From assembly GCA_047495785.1 (NCBI GenBank), contig JBLDXI010000003.1, positions 2,976,001 to 3,040,000 of the forward strand: DNA of 64,000 nucleotides. Reading direction: 5' to 3'. The position numbers and the translations under genes are program-made. How positions within the stretch are numbered: position 1 is the first letter of the stretch; every line of letters begins with the position of its first letter. This stretch comes from Lepidodermella squamata. Taxonomy: Eukaryota; Gastrotricha. Under the pieces are notes generated by a model, which saw only the letters and a list, made by a program, of their open reading frames with translations, was not told where the DNA came from and ran no database searches. Of the stretch, positions 40,183-49,361 are shown in pieces.

Positions 40183-40686
40183 TTACAATAAGTTTTCAAT
40201 CGCAGCAAGAACAAAGAATATTACGGAACCCAGAAAAATCAAAACCACTGCAACCACTCTCCAACCCGAACCTCCGCCTCATTCTTCGACTTGATTATCA
40301 CGGCTGTGGGGGTCATGCCATCTCTGATCTTCGCATAAAACTCTCACTTGATTGTTAGAGGTGCTTTGTCTACTTGTATTGCGTGAATCCCGTGATAGTT
40401 GGCGATATTGGTACTGCGATGATGCATTGGCGTTGAATTGAAGCCCAAAATCTTTGCTACTCTGGATAGGTTGCACTATTGTTGGCACTGGGCTAATAGT
40501 GGAATAGGCTGGCGGTGGTTCGGGGTTTACATTTCCAACAGGAATCTGTGCGGAATGCCAAGGTGCTGTGCCGTACGAAGCGGATGATGTTCTGAGGAAG
40601 AATTGCCATCAAATGAAAAAACAAAGGCGTGTAACAAATATTTTTTCTTACAATGCAGAACTAGCAGTGTTACCGTGGTTTGCCAT
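40183..40686 (-). pseudogene. Frameshifted B-type PPxY gene
   Basis: Exon 1 40652-40686 (35 nt, Met-Ala-Asn start) and exon 2 from 40591 parallel the 43149 gene: Pro-Glu-Pro-Pro-Pro-Ala-Tyr-Ser, Asp-Phe-Gly-Leu-Gln-Phe-Asn, Gln-Tyr-Gln-Tyr-Arg-Gln-Leu-Ser and Asn-Gln-Val-Arg-Val-Leu-Cys-Glu-Asp-Gln. The first PPxY has become Ala-Ser-Tyr. A frame disruption at about 40279 ends the protein before the membrane segment, which persists out of frame down to 40183. Confidence 0.75.
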
Positions 40687-41266
40687 TTTCTCATTCAACC
40701 TGTATCATGAGAATGAATAAGGAATATCTCTAGCCATCAAATTATCAGTTCAAACAATATGTGTGTTTAAACAAGGTTATCACAGCCTTCCAATGCGGGT
40801 TCTGATGACACAGATAAGCAAGGTTTTTTTGAGTTGCAATCATTTTTACCACCTAGAGCCCAGAGATTGAATCATGAACTAATTAGCCAACCAATGTGAA
40901 TTCAACTGTTTCAACGTCATTCAGGCATTTCGCGCTATTTTTTGCTTCGAATAGCTTGCCATTTCTAAGAAGAAGAAGAGATGACAGAATAAAGGAATCT
41001 CCACCTTAAAAAGAAAATATAGGAAAATGACAACCTGAAGTTTGGTAGTGGCCTCAAAGATGGCTAGCCCTTGCCAAAGCCCCAAATAACTCTGACCCCT
41101 GAACCCTGAAGGAGCTAGCGATTAGACGTTTTAAGCTCCTATGAACCTCCCTGTGGATGTAACTTAATTATGAAATTTTACGCGAACAGCCCCGGTCCAC
41201 GGCAATATCCACGATTTTGAAGAAAAAAGCACAGCTTTAATTAAAAAAATCTTCAAGAACTCATTG
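40687..41266. other. Spacer with the GATA site of the 40183 copy
   Basis: GATAAG at 40813, 127 bp upstream of the pseudogene's ATG. No gene. Confidence 0.35.
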
Positions 41267-41855
41267 TCACAGGTTGGTTACGGAACCTGAAGCGATAGCT
41301 ATAATGCACGCAACAGCAAGCAACACTACAGCTACGTTTTTGCACACATGTTTCCTATGACAGCTTTCATCATGGTAACTATTGCGGCTGTGATGATCAG
41401 GTAATCTTTGATCTTCGCAAATGATTCTCACTTGATTGTTAGATGGCATTTGACTCGGAGCTGAACAGAAATCGAGAGTCCCGTTTGCTGCTGCAACAGG
41501 AGTGTTACCCCGGCTCAGTTGCGCTATTGTTGGAACTGGCCATCTCGGGGAATAAGCTGGCGGCGGTTCGGGAGTAACAAGTGCAACGGGAATCCGAGCA
41601 GAATCCCCCTGTGCCGTGCCGTAGCTAGGAGGTTTGGGATATGATGTTCTTATGGAAAATTAATTTCTTATTAACAATAGAAGGAATTGTCAATCAAAAT
41701 ATTCCTACAATGCAGAACTATCAGAGGTTTCGTTGTAAGGAGGTGGTGCTGTGGGAGCCGTTCTGAGACAGAATTTCAATTAAGTTAACCAAATCATGGT
41801 GCTAAAAGCAAAATCCTTACAATGCAGAACTATCGAAAGAGCCGCTATTCGCCAT
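41267..41855 (-). CDS. PPxY tail-anchored protein with an extra PPPY exon, 156 aa
   Basis: Exons 41821-41855 (35 nt), 41709-41762 (54 nt) and 41267-41648 join with both introns in phase 2. Exons 1 and 2 both end in Asp-Ser-Ser-Ala-Leu, so exon 2 looks like a duplicated leader exon that gained Ala-Pro-Pro-Pro-Tyr-Asn. Further motifs are Lys-Pro-Pro-Ser-Tyr and Glu-Pro-Pro-Pro-Ala-Tyr. Then come Gln-Val-Arg-Ile-Ile-Cys-Glu-Asp-Gln, a His/Ser stretch, Cys-His-Arg-Lys-His-Val-Cys-Lys and the anchor. The acceptor of exon 3 is ATAAG, weaker than the CATCAG in the near-identical gene at 44633. GATAAG at 42004 and a TATAT box near 41926 lie upstream. Confidence 0.75.
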
Positions 41856-43148
41856 AATTGTGTTTAACCTGAAACAAGGCGTTTATTAGGTCATCAGTAG
41901 GTTTAACTCCATAGATATATGTAGGATGACAATGAATAATATCATTGCACTTTGATACAAAGCTATCAATGTCTTTTGAATGCGGGTTTTGATAGCATAG
42001 GTAGATAAGCTATTCCTGGCCGCAGAAATTATTTCAGGATTAGTGTTTTATTTGACCTTCAACGACTGAATGAATAACTTTGGCCAACCATAGACTCAAT
42101 ATTGTTAATTGAAAACGCCACCAATTGACTTGAACAATAAAGAATAATTCTTGTCAATATTTAAGAGAAACGATGACGCAATCCGATATAAGTAGCTATA
42201 TGATTAGAGACGAAAATCGAATCCATATAGAATGTAGTTCAGTGGATTGTGCATTGAGCTGTCTGTTGTGCATTGAGCGTCAAGGCTGTTGAGAACGAGT
42301 TTGATGCCCATCTGGTTCGACCATAATTCATCAATGACGCTCTACCCCGAAGGAGCCGACCACTCCATCGTGTTACAAAAGTTAAAAGTGGGAAATTATA
42401 GGAGTCTCCGCGAGACGGCACTAACCGCTACCAAGCTGTCAGACTGTAGAAACCCTGACAGGCGACTCAAAGCGCTCATTCGGGATCCTTCGCTTCGGCC
42501 CATCCATTTAATTTTCAAAGTTCGCAATCGGATTCGCAATCAATGCCAATGCCAATTAATTGTCAGTCGTCAAACCTGAGGTAGCACCTTTCGCTTAATT
42601 CTGCCTTGATATCATGTTGAGGTTTAGGTCGGACTGAAGGTTGGTTATTTAGTTTAGGACCCTCTTCGCAAGCCTGGCTCGTGGATATCTAGAGTGGCGA
42701 TCTATCTTCATCCAAATAGTTGTGTAGAGAATGCTATCAAATTCGGGGCCTTTGGCGCATCTCTACATCCTGACCACGTCTTTTGAGCCAAGATAGGTTA
42801 CCCTTTTCATGAACCAATTTTCAAAATTTGATTCTCATCAAATGATACCGTCTGCAATAAAAGCTGTGATAGTTTGTTGCTGATCAGCATTTAGTCCTAA
42901 AAATTGTGACCCAAATCACCAACGAACAGCTTTTAAAGATTCAAGATTCTGGAGGATTCAACCTTCAGACGCTTAGAAGGTTGTGAATAGTACTGAAGTT
43001 GAAGCCCGTTTTTACTTACCAAACGCGTTGATTTGGACGTAATACTTCTTTAGGAGTTCTTGGCGATCTGGTGAAAAATTGAAGATCTGGCGACTTGACA
43101 CCACGGCAGGGAATAAGCCGCAAAACCCTAACATTTTTTTATTTTGAA
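41856..43148. other. Spacer between two array genes, with a possible retroelement scrap
   Basis: 41880-42030 is the promoter region shared with the 44633 copy (GAATGCGGGTTTTGATAGCA, then CTATTCCTGGCCGCAGAAATT). A plus-strand frame at 42289-42579 has no recognisable domain. I see no gene. Confidence 0.4.
42004..42009 (-). promoter_or_regulatory. GATA-factor site upstream of the 41267 gene
   Basis: GTAGATAAGCTATTCC, 150 bp before the ATG, identical in the 44633 promoter. Confidence 0.5.
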
Positions 43149-43672
43149 TTACAAGGTTCCGATTGAAGCTAGAACAATTATTACTAGGGCACCCAGGAAA
43201 AACAAAACCATAAACAGCGCTTTGCAGCCTGATCCTCCTCCGCATTCGTCATGATGATCATGATGGTGATGGCTGTGCAACCTCCGATCTTCGCAAACAA
43301 CTCTCACTTCATGATGACAGTTAGTTTGCCTAGTCCTATAATCGCTAGATAATTGACGATATTGGTACTGCGATGATATGTTCGAATTGAACTGAAGTCC
43401 AAAATCTCTTTCGTATGGCTGAAGAGGGACTCTTGAAGCTCTGGCATTCTGGCTTGGCTGCGCTATGGTCGGTACTGGAAAAGAGGAATAAGCTGGCGGT
43501 GGTTCGGGGATTACATTTTCAACGGGAATCTGAGCAGAATTCCAAGGTGCCGTGCCGTATCCAGGAGGTGTGTAGGATGATGTTCTGAGCAAATATTGCT
43601 AAGATTATTTAGTTCGAATCAAAATGAAGAATCTTACAATGCTGAAGTATTAAAGGAGCTGGGGTTTGCCAT
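43149..43672 (-). CDS. PPxY tail-anchored protein with His-rich stretch, 156 aa (B-type)
   Basis: Exon 1 43638-43672 (35 nt) and exon 2 43149-43584, phase-2 intron of 53 nt. Motifs are Thr-Pro-Pro-Gly-Tyr and Glu-Pro-Pro-Pro-Ala-Tyr. A Gln-Tyr-Gln-Tyr-Arg-Gln block and His-His-Glu-Val-Arg-Val-Val-Cys-Glu-Asp lead to a cluster of nine His with Asp (near residue 122), then Cys-Gly-Gly-Gly-Ser-Gly-Cys-Lys and the C-terminal anchor. The His/Cys cluster could bind metal at the membrane face. GATAAG at 43842 and TATATAG at 43741 lie 170 and 69 bp upstream of the ATG. Confidence 0.8.
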
Positions 43673-44632
43673 GTCCTGGTTTAATCTGTGACAACGCTTT
43701 CAGTTTGTATCACTGATTCACTATCATATTGCTGCAGCGTTATATAGGATGATAGTGAATAATAGATATATTATTATCATTTTCCGCCGTGGGCACGTTG
43801 ATAGATAATTATCAGTGTCTCTAAATGGTTTCGATGATATGGATAAGCATCCCGGCAACATGCGTTACTTGAATTTAACCACGGAACAATTCGAATGATA
43901 ACTTTTTAGCCAAACAACTATCAACTATCCACCCAAAGCGTCTGGTGAATCATCGATCCGGATTTACCGGACCACTCTACTTAAAGCAACCCCCTGTTAA
44001 GATGGAATCCAATTTGCGGTCGTAATTGATCTCATTAGATGCGCCACACCTGGCTACACTTGGCGCATACTTCGATTAGTCTGGCCATGGTAAGGGGTGA
44101 TTAGTGTGGTCAGTCAAGAAACGTCCGTTGAACTCGACGACGTACAATACTGCTGACTCCGTTGTTTAATATGACACTCTCCTGTTGACTGTACGATACC
44201 GAGAGGACGATAGCTGCTACGACGGAATCAACGAGTTACGCAACTCCACTAAGCATTCGATTCAGGAACAGAACTTTAAGAGCATGAGAAACACGTTAAA
44301 TAATCAAATAGCAGAGCTTCTTAGCGAAATCAAGAACAGCAGAGTGTGAGCTCGCCTATCAGAAGAGCACGCTGCGCTGATATGAGTGAATCCATGTGTG
44401 GATTGAGGACGGCAAATGTTAGGCAAACTTTTCAACAACAGCCAAAGCCCCCGATCCACTTTAATGGCTAGTTCACGTTCAAGCACCTGGAAATGATTCC
44501 TGCTAATCTATATGCCAATGTCCCGAGGTTACGAAATAAGTGAAAGGCCAATGTCTCGAACTTCCTCTGGGAGACAACGAAGAAAAGAGACATAGCTTAC
44601 TTCAAAAATGTAGCATAATTTATTTAAAAGTG
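43673..44632. other. Spacer with an insertion of unknown origin
   Basis: 43741-43850 is the B-type promoter. From about 43970 to 44500 the sequence matches no other part of the window. A plus-strand frame there has a charged, Asn/Glu-rich stretch (Asn-Gln-Ile-Ala-Glu-Leu-Leu-Ser-Glu-Ile) ending in TGA, then Lys-Pro-Pro-Ile-His-Phe-Asn-Gly, which recalls gag-like proteins but is too short to assign. Confidence 0.35.
43842..43847 (-). promoter_or_regulatory. GATA-factor site upstream of the 43149 gene
   Basis: GGATAAGCATCCCGG, 170 bp before the ATG; the TATA-like box lies between. Confidence 0.45.
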
Positions 44633-45223
44633 TTACTCGTCGGTAGCAGTTCCAACAGCAAAGCCTAAAATGCACGCAACAACAAGCAACACCATGGCTA
44701 TGGTTTTGCATATAAATTTTCTATTGCAGCTTTCATCATGGTTACTATTGTGGCTGTGATGATCAGACCAACTCTGATCTTCGCAAACGATTCTCACTTG
44801 ATTGTTAGATGGCATTTGACTTGGAGCTGAACAGAAATTGAGAGTCCTGTTAGCTGCTGCCACAGGACTGTTATCCCGGCTCGGTTGCGCTATTGTCGGA
44901 ACTGGCCAAATCACGGAATAAGCTGGCGGCGGTTCGGGAGTTACAAGTGCAACGGGAATCCGAGCAGAATCCCACTGTGCCGTGCCGTAGCTAGGAGGTT
45001 TGGGAGATGATGTTCTGATGACAAATTAATTTCGTATTAACAATAGAAGGAATATTGTCAATCGAAATATTCTTACAATGCAGAACTATCAGAGGTTTCG
45101 TCGTAAGGAGGTGGTGCTGTAGGAGCCGTTCTGAGAAAGAATTTTAATTAAATTAACTAAATCATGGTGCTAAAAGCAAAATTCTTACAATGCAGAACTA
45201 TCGAAGGAGCCGCTATTCGCCAT
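44633..45223 (-). CDS. PPxY tail-anchored protein with an extra PPPY exon, 156 aa (copy 2)
   Basis: Exons 45189-45223, 45077-45130 and 44633-45014 have the same lengths and phases as in the 41267 gene (35, 54 and 382 nt). It encodes Ala-Pro-Pro-Pro-Tyr-Asp, Lys-Pro-Pro-Ser-Tyr and Glu-Pro-Pro-Pro-Ala-Tyr, an Arg-Ile-Val-Cys-Glu-Asp-Gln block, Cys-Asn-Arg-Lys-Phe-Ile-Cys-Lys and the anchor ending Ala-Thr-Asp-Glu. A TATATATA box at 45278 and a GATAAG at 45387 lie 55 and 164 bp upstream. Together with the B-type gene at 45618 it repeats the 41267-43672 arrangement, so a two-gene unit was duplicated. Confidence 0.8.
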
Positions 45224-45386
45224 AATTTTGTTTTACCTGAATCAAAGCGTTTATTAGGTCATCAGTAGATATCACTGTATATATAGGGAGAGAGTGAATA
45301 ATAGATGATGATAATAGATATATCTCAATATTCTTTGATACAAAGCTATCTCTGTCTTTCGAATGCGGGTTTTGATAGCACAGGTA

Positions 45387-45392
45387 GATAAG
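45387..45392 (-). promoter_or_regulatory. GATA-factor site upstream of the 44633 gene
   Basis: GTAGATAAGCTATTCC, 164 bp before the ATG; TATATATA at 45278-45285 lies between. Confidence 0.5.
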
Positions 45393-45617
45393 CTATTCCT
45401 GGCCGCAGAAATTATTTCAGAATGGATGTTTTTTACCTCTCAACGAAAGATCATTCTTAAAATGAGGTAACTTTAAGCAAGTATATGGTTGGATATGACT
45501 ATCGAATCCCAATTATGAATGCAATTTTCAATTTTCCTAAAACTTCTCTATAAATTGATGCGCATTCTAATCACTGGCCACCATGTATGCGTCAAGTTGA
45601 AATGTTTTTATTTTTAT

Positions 45618-46322
45618 TTACAAATTCCCGATCGCTGCAAGAACAATTATAATTACGGCACCCAAGAAAAACAAAACCATGAACAGCACTTTGCAGCCTC
45701 CATCACCGCATTCTTCATCGTGATGATGATGGCTATGCAATCTCTGATCTTCGCAAACAACTCTCACTTCATGATGACAGTTCGTTTGCCTTGTCGTATG
45801 ACGTGTATCTCGTGATGATTGCCGGTATTGATACGGCGACGATGAATTGCTGGTGTGCTGTACCTCGCCATTTCTTTCGGAAGGTTGGGAACGGGGGCTT
45901 CTGCCTCTTCTTCCCGAACTGCTGTTACCTCGGCTTGGCTGTGCTGTTGTTGGCCGGATTGGGCCGGAGCTCCTTGAAGTTCCGCTTGATAATTGGCGAT
46001 ATTGATACTGTGCTGATCTATTCAGCCCAAAATCTCTTTCGTATGGCTGGAGACGGGTGCTTGAAGTTCTGCCTGGCGCCGAAGGTCTGGTATTCCGGCT
46101 TGGCTGTGCTATGGTTGGAATTGGATAAATAGTTGAATAAGCTGGAGGTGGTTCGGGAATGACATTTTCAACAGGAATCTGATCAGAATTCCAAGACGCC
46201 GCGCCGTAGGAAGGGGGTGTCGGGGATGATGTTCTGAGCAAAAATTGCCATTAAATTGGCTAAGTCATTCAAAACGAAGAGTCTTACAGTGCAGAACTAT
46301 CGAAGGAGCTGGGGTTCGCCAT
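45618..46322 (-). CDS. PPxY tail-anchored protein with His-rich stretch, 216 aa (B-type, copy 2)
   Basis: Exon 1 46288-46322 and exon 2 45618-46233 in phase 2. It is the longest member: the middle, made of Gln-Pro-Ser-Arg and Gln-Tyr-Gln-Tyr-Arg-Gln-(Leu/Ser)-Ser blocks, is present twice where the 43149 gene has it once. Motifs are Thr-Pro-Pro-Ser-Tyr and Glu-Pro-Pro-Pro-Ala-Tyr. The membrane-proximal part again has Val-Arg-Val-Val-Cys-Glu-Asp, a His cluster, Cys-Gly-Asp-Gly-Gly-Cys-Lys and the anchor. A GATAAG at 46505 and a TATATATA at 46392 precede it. Confidence 0.8.
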
Positions 46323-46504
46323 GTCCTTGTTCAACCTCAACATGTAACTGTTCTTTTACTCGGTCAATTATTCACAACATAGCTGCTAAGTTATATATAG
46401 GATGAGCGTGAATAATGAATGCATCTCGATACCAAGTTATCAGTCCCAACCTTATGCACGTTGATACCAAAAGTATCATGTTTTCAAATGATTTGAATGA
46501 TATA

Positions 46505-46510
46505 GATAAG
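46505..46510 (-). promoter_or_regulatory. GATA-factor site upstream of the 45618 gene
   Basis: ATAGATAAGCTTAAAGG, 183 bp before the ATG; TATATATA lies 70 bp before it. Confidence 0.45.
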
Positions 46511-46574
46511 CTTAAAGGTCCCGGCAGCTTAAAAGCACTCTGATTTGACCACGGAACCACATCTGTTTCATGAT

Positions 46575-47345
46575 TTTTCAAGCACGTGATCGCAAAAAAA
46601 TAATTCTAAATGCGAGCGAGCGGGCTTATGTCGCTTCTCGAGTGCTCTGTTACCGCTACTTAGCAGGCATAATTTACCTGAAACTGGCTCTTTAAAATTT
46701 ACTGCTTTCACCTCAATAATTACCAGCTAAACGCCAGCTTCATTTTGGTATAAAATATTCTATGTAAAACCGCCCAGGTGAAGAGATCGAGAGGGCCAAT
46801 TTCAGGGTTTTCAAGGGTTCGATTCCAAAAATTAGCAGTGAATAGTGGAATTGAATTCGGGAAAACAAAATCGATACTCTCATTCTTCAGAAGGCAAGGG
46901 ATTTTTTAGATATTTTTCCAGAATTTTAGAAAGTCAAGCGCAGTTAGGCTATTAGGTAGAAAACAAGTTATCAAACTTGTACCTGTCAAAACAAGTTTGA
47001 GTTTCAGGCATCACGCCGTCAAGGAAAGGTTCACAGGTGGAGCAACAAAGGCGGTTTTTATAGTCAGCTTTTTGAGACGAACGATACCAAACTTATGGTA
47101 TTAGTGTACCTGGATGAGGTGGCCGAAATTAAGGCACCCCGCTTCCTAATTAGGGCCGGGTGTCTGGGTGACTAAAAAATTAGCTATAAATCAAGGTAAA
47201 ATCGTCCGGACTTGCGGAGAGCGGCATTCGATAGCTTGGGAACTCGTCTTTAATTTTGCTTTTGCCGAATATTTTCTAAAAATTCACCTGGCTGGCAAAG
47301 TACGAAAAACCTGAAAAGCGGCCGAAATTAGGGCGGGGTCCTCTA
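46575..47345. repeat. Dispersed repeat, copy 2
   Basis: It shares TTCAAGCACGTGATCGCAA at its left, and AAAATCGTCCGGACTTGCG and GGCCGAAATTAGGGCGGGG at its right, with the copy at 32943, but has about 500 bp more in the middle. The right part runs to within 45 bp of the next gene's stop. No gene inside. Confidence 0.65.
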
Positions 47346-47389
47346 AAAAGTCATCTGAAAAGTGATTTATTGAAAACGATATGGTGCTT

Positions 47390-47882
47390 TCATCTATACA
47401 CAGCACCGAAAACTATCACTATTACGGCGCAAATAAAGCAGAAAACAAGCAGCATTATTCTCAAGCCTTGTTTCTGATGAGGAGTGTAGCCTTCATTCAG
47501 CCTTGGATTGTGATGGCTATTCCTAGCTAATTCTTCAATTCTCTCGATTCTCTCCAAATTCTCGAGATAGGCGCGGTAGGAGAAAGCTATTTCAGCCTGA
47601 TCTCCAACCTGTGAAGTTCTGGAACTCGCTGGAAAATTGATCGGATGATCAGCGCCATCAATCGGCTGCCTTATGATAGGAACAGGATCGATTGCTGTAT
47701 AAGCCGGGGGAGGCTCAGGAATCACATTGCCAATTACTATCGAATTAACTGCTGCATCTGCAGGTGGGCCACTGTAAGGTGGAGGTAGCGATATGGTACT
47801 AAAAATTCAAAATTAAAGCGGTTATAAAAGATCGTTTTGAAGACTTATACAGGTCGAAATTGGTCGTGGTGTGGCTTGACAT
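47390..47882 (-). CDS. PPxY tail-anchored membrane protein, 146 aa
   Basis: Exon 1 47851-47882 (32 nt) and exon 2 47390-47798, phase-2 intron of 52 nt. It encodes Leu-Pro-Pro-Pro-Tyr-Ser near residue 16 and Glu-Pro-Pro-Pro-Ala-Tyr-Thr near 40, followed by Pro-Ile-Ile-Arg-Gln-Pro as in the A-type genes. A helical stretch (Leu-Glu-Asn-Leu-Glu-Arg-Ile-Glu-Arg-Ile-Glu-Glu-Leu) precedes a basic juxtamembrane segment without paired cysteines and the anchor ending Val-Tyr-Arg. GATAAG at 47957 lies 75 bp upstream. Confidence 0.75.
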
Positions 47883-48018
47883 GTTTTAGTGTACAGGAAA
47901 CCATTATTGGCATAAAAATACAAGACTGTTAGTATCAGAATACTGTGGAGATAAATGATAAGAGTTCACTTAAGTTTCTGATAAAAAATGATTAATCATA
48001 ACCTCATTTTCCGTTTTA

Positions 48019-48538
48019 TTATTGCCCTGACCCTGTACTATTCCCCGGCATAGTGTTAACTGCCGGACTGTCTGGCACGACAGAAGTGCCCTTTTCATAG
48101 ACGACAACCACCCCGAATCCGAGGGCAAGAAAAACGCCTAGAAAAATGCCGACGGCAAATAGGACCATGTAAGACCTAGACAGCCATTTGCATCGGCTGC
48201 GGCGTTGATACTTCGGCCTACGAGGTGGGGGCACAGCAGCGAGGGCTTTCCTAACGAATTCGCTGTCCTTTGATAGCAAATGCTCCACGGTTATGTGGCG
48301 AGGCTTTCGAGGTACAAGGAACAGTTGTTTGATCACGGCGATTTCCCGCCAATCCACTCGGCCGTTTGTTTGTAGGACTGGAGTGATAACTATACTGACA
48401 ATCAAAATGTCAAGACCAAATTAGGAATTTCAAATAGGGGTAAGGTCTGTACCTTGGATTGTTGGCTGAAAGAGATGGATGGATGATTATTAGGTGCTGT
48501 TTCGCAGGCCGAAGCTCTTCCCCGGATTCCATCAGCAT
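48019..48538 (-). CDS. Single-pass membrane protein, 153 aa, diverged array member
   Basis: Exon 1 48453-48538 and exon 2 48019-48394 join in phase 2 (58-nt intron). The cytosolic part has a basic stretch (Pro-Pro-Pro-Arg-Arg-Pro-Lys-Tyr-Gln-Arg-Arg-Ser-Arg-Cys-Lys) before a hydrophobic segment of about 25 residues. Unlike the others it continues for some 25 polar residues after the membrane (Ser/Pro/Asn, with one Asn-Ser-Thr sequon), so it is single-pass rather than strictly tail-anchored. There is no PPxY; Pro-Pro-Pro-Arg-Arg may be a remnant. Function unknown. Confidence 0.65.
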
Positions 48539-49361
48539 GGCCTAGTGGGAAATTCATCAAAAATAGGCTGGCTTTAAGCCATCCGTAGTAGTTAATCAAG
48601 AATAATTTTGCGTGACATAAGGCCATTCAAGGAATGATTGCGAATCGTCCTTTGTGGGCACGTGAGTTGTAAAACGAATTAGTGACCAGGCTGAAGTCTT
48701 CAAAAAGAGTTTAATCCAACATCTGGTTACGGAGATTTAGTTTGGAATTTTCAATTGGCCCAAAACTAATTTTCGAAGCGTTGAAGTATGTCATAATTGA
48801 TCAGCATAATTCAAAGTCATTTATCTTCAAATTCAGCGTGAAATTTCTGTAAAAGATTCATTATTCACTATGGATTTCATACAGCGCCCTAATTTCGTAG
48901 AAATATTCGAAAAGCGACTCTTTTCTTATTTAAAATCAGGTTCCGCGATATGCAGATTTGGTTCCGCTAAAAGATATTCTGATTTAGTTATGGGAAACTT
49001 ATATGCCAAGTTGGCACCATAAATGTAAGGTAAAAGTGACAAATTTGAAGTTACAGCATTTGATTTCCCTAAACTATATTGGGTTTTCGAGCTACAAGTT
49101 CGCCATCAAAGCTCAGTTTAGATTCAAGATTCATTCCTCAGCTTGCCGAGCCGATTCCAGTATTAAAATCGTGGTTTTTCTGATATCAGAAGCTTGGAAG
49201 CCAACATTGACAAGTTATTTTACGAACTACCTGAGGTTCCAGAAAAATCTCAAGGTGCCAGAAACTGTATTTAAAAAAACTGCTAGAAATATTTGAAAAA
49301 TATCTGAAAAATATAAAAACTTGCATTTATTTATGAATACATATCAGCCATTCATTTCAAA
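48539..49361. other. Gene-free stretch
   Basis: AT-rich. The plus-strand frame at 49003-49296 has no recognisable domain and no splice support. I see nothing else in it. Confidence 0.35.

Noticed and set aside
42289-42579. 96-codon plus-strand ORF
   Set aside because: No domain, no splice partner, codon content like the surrounding spacer; left as unassigned.
46790-46860. GGTTCGATTCC B-box near 46816, possible tRNA
   Set aside because: No cloverleaf can be drawn around it; treated as chance or an old SINE head.
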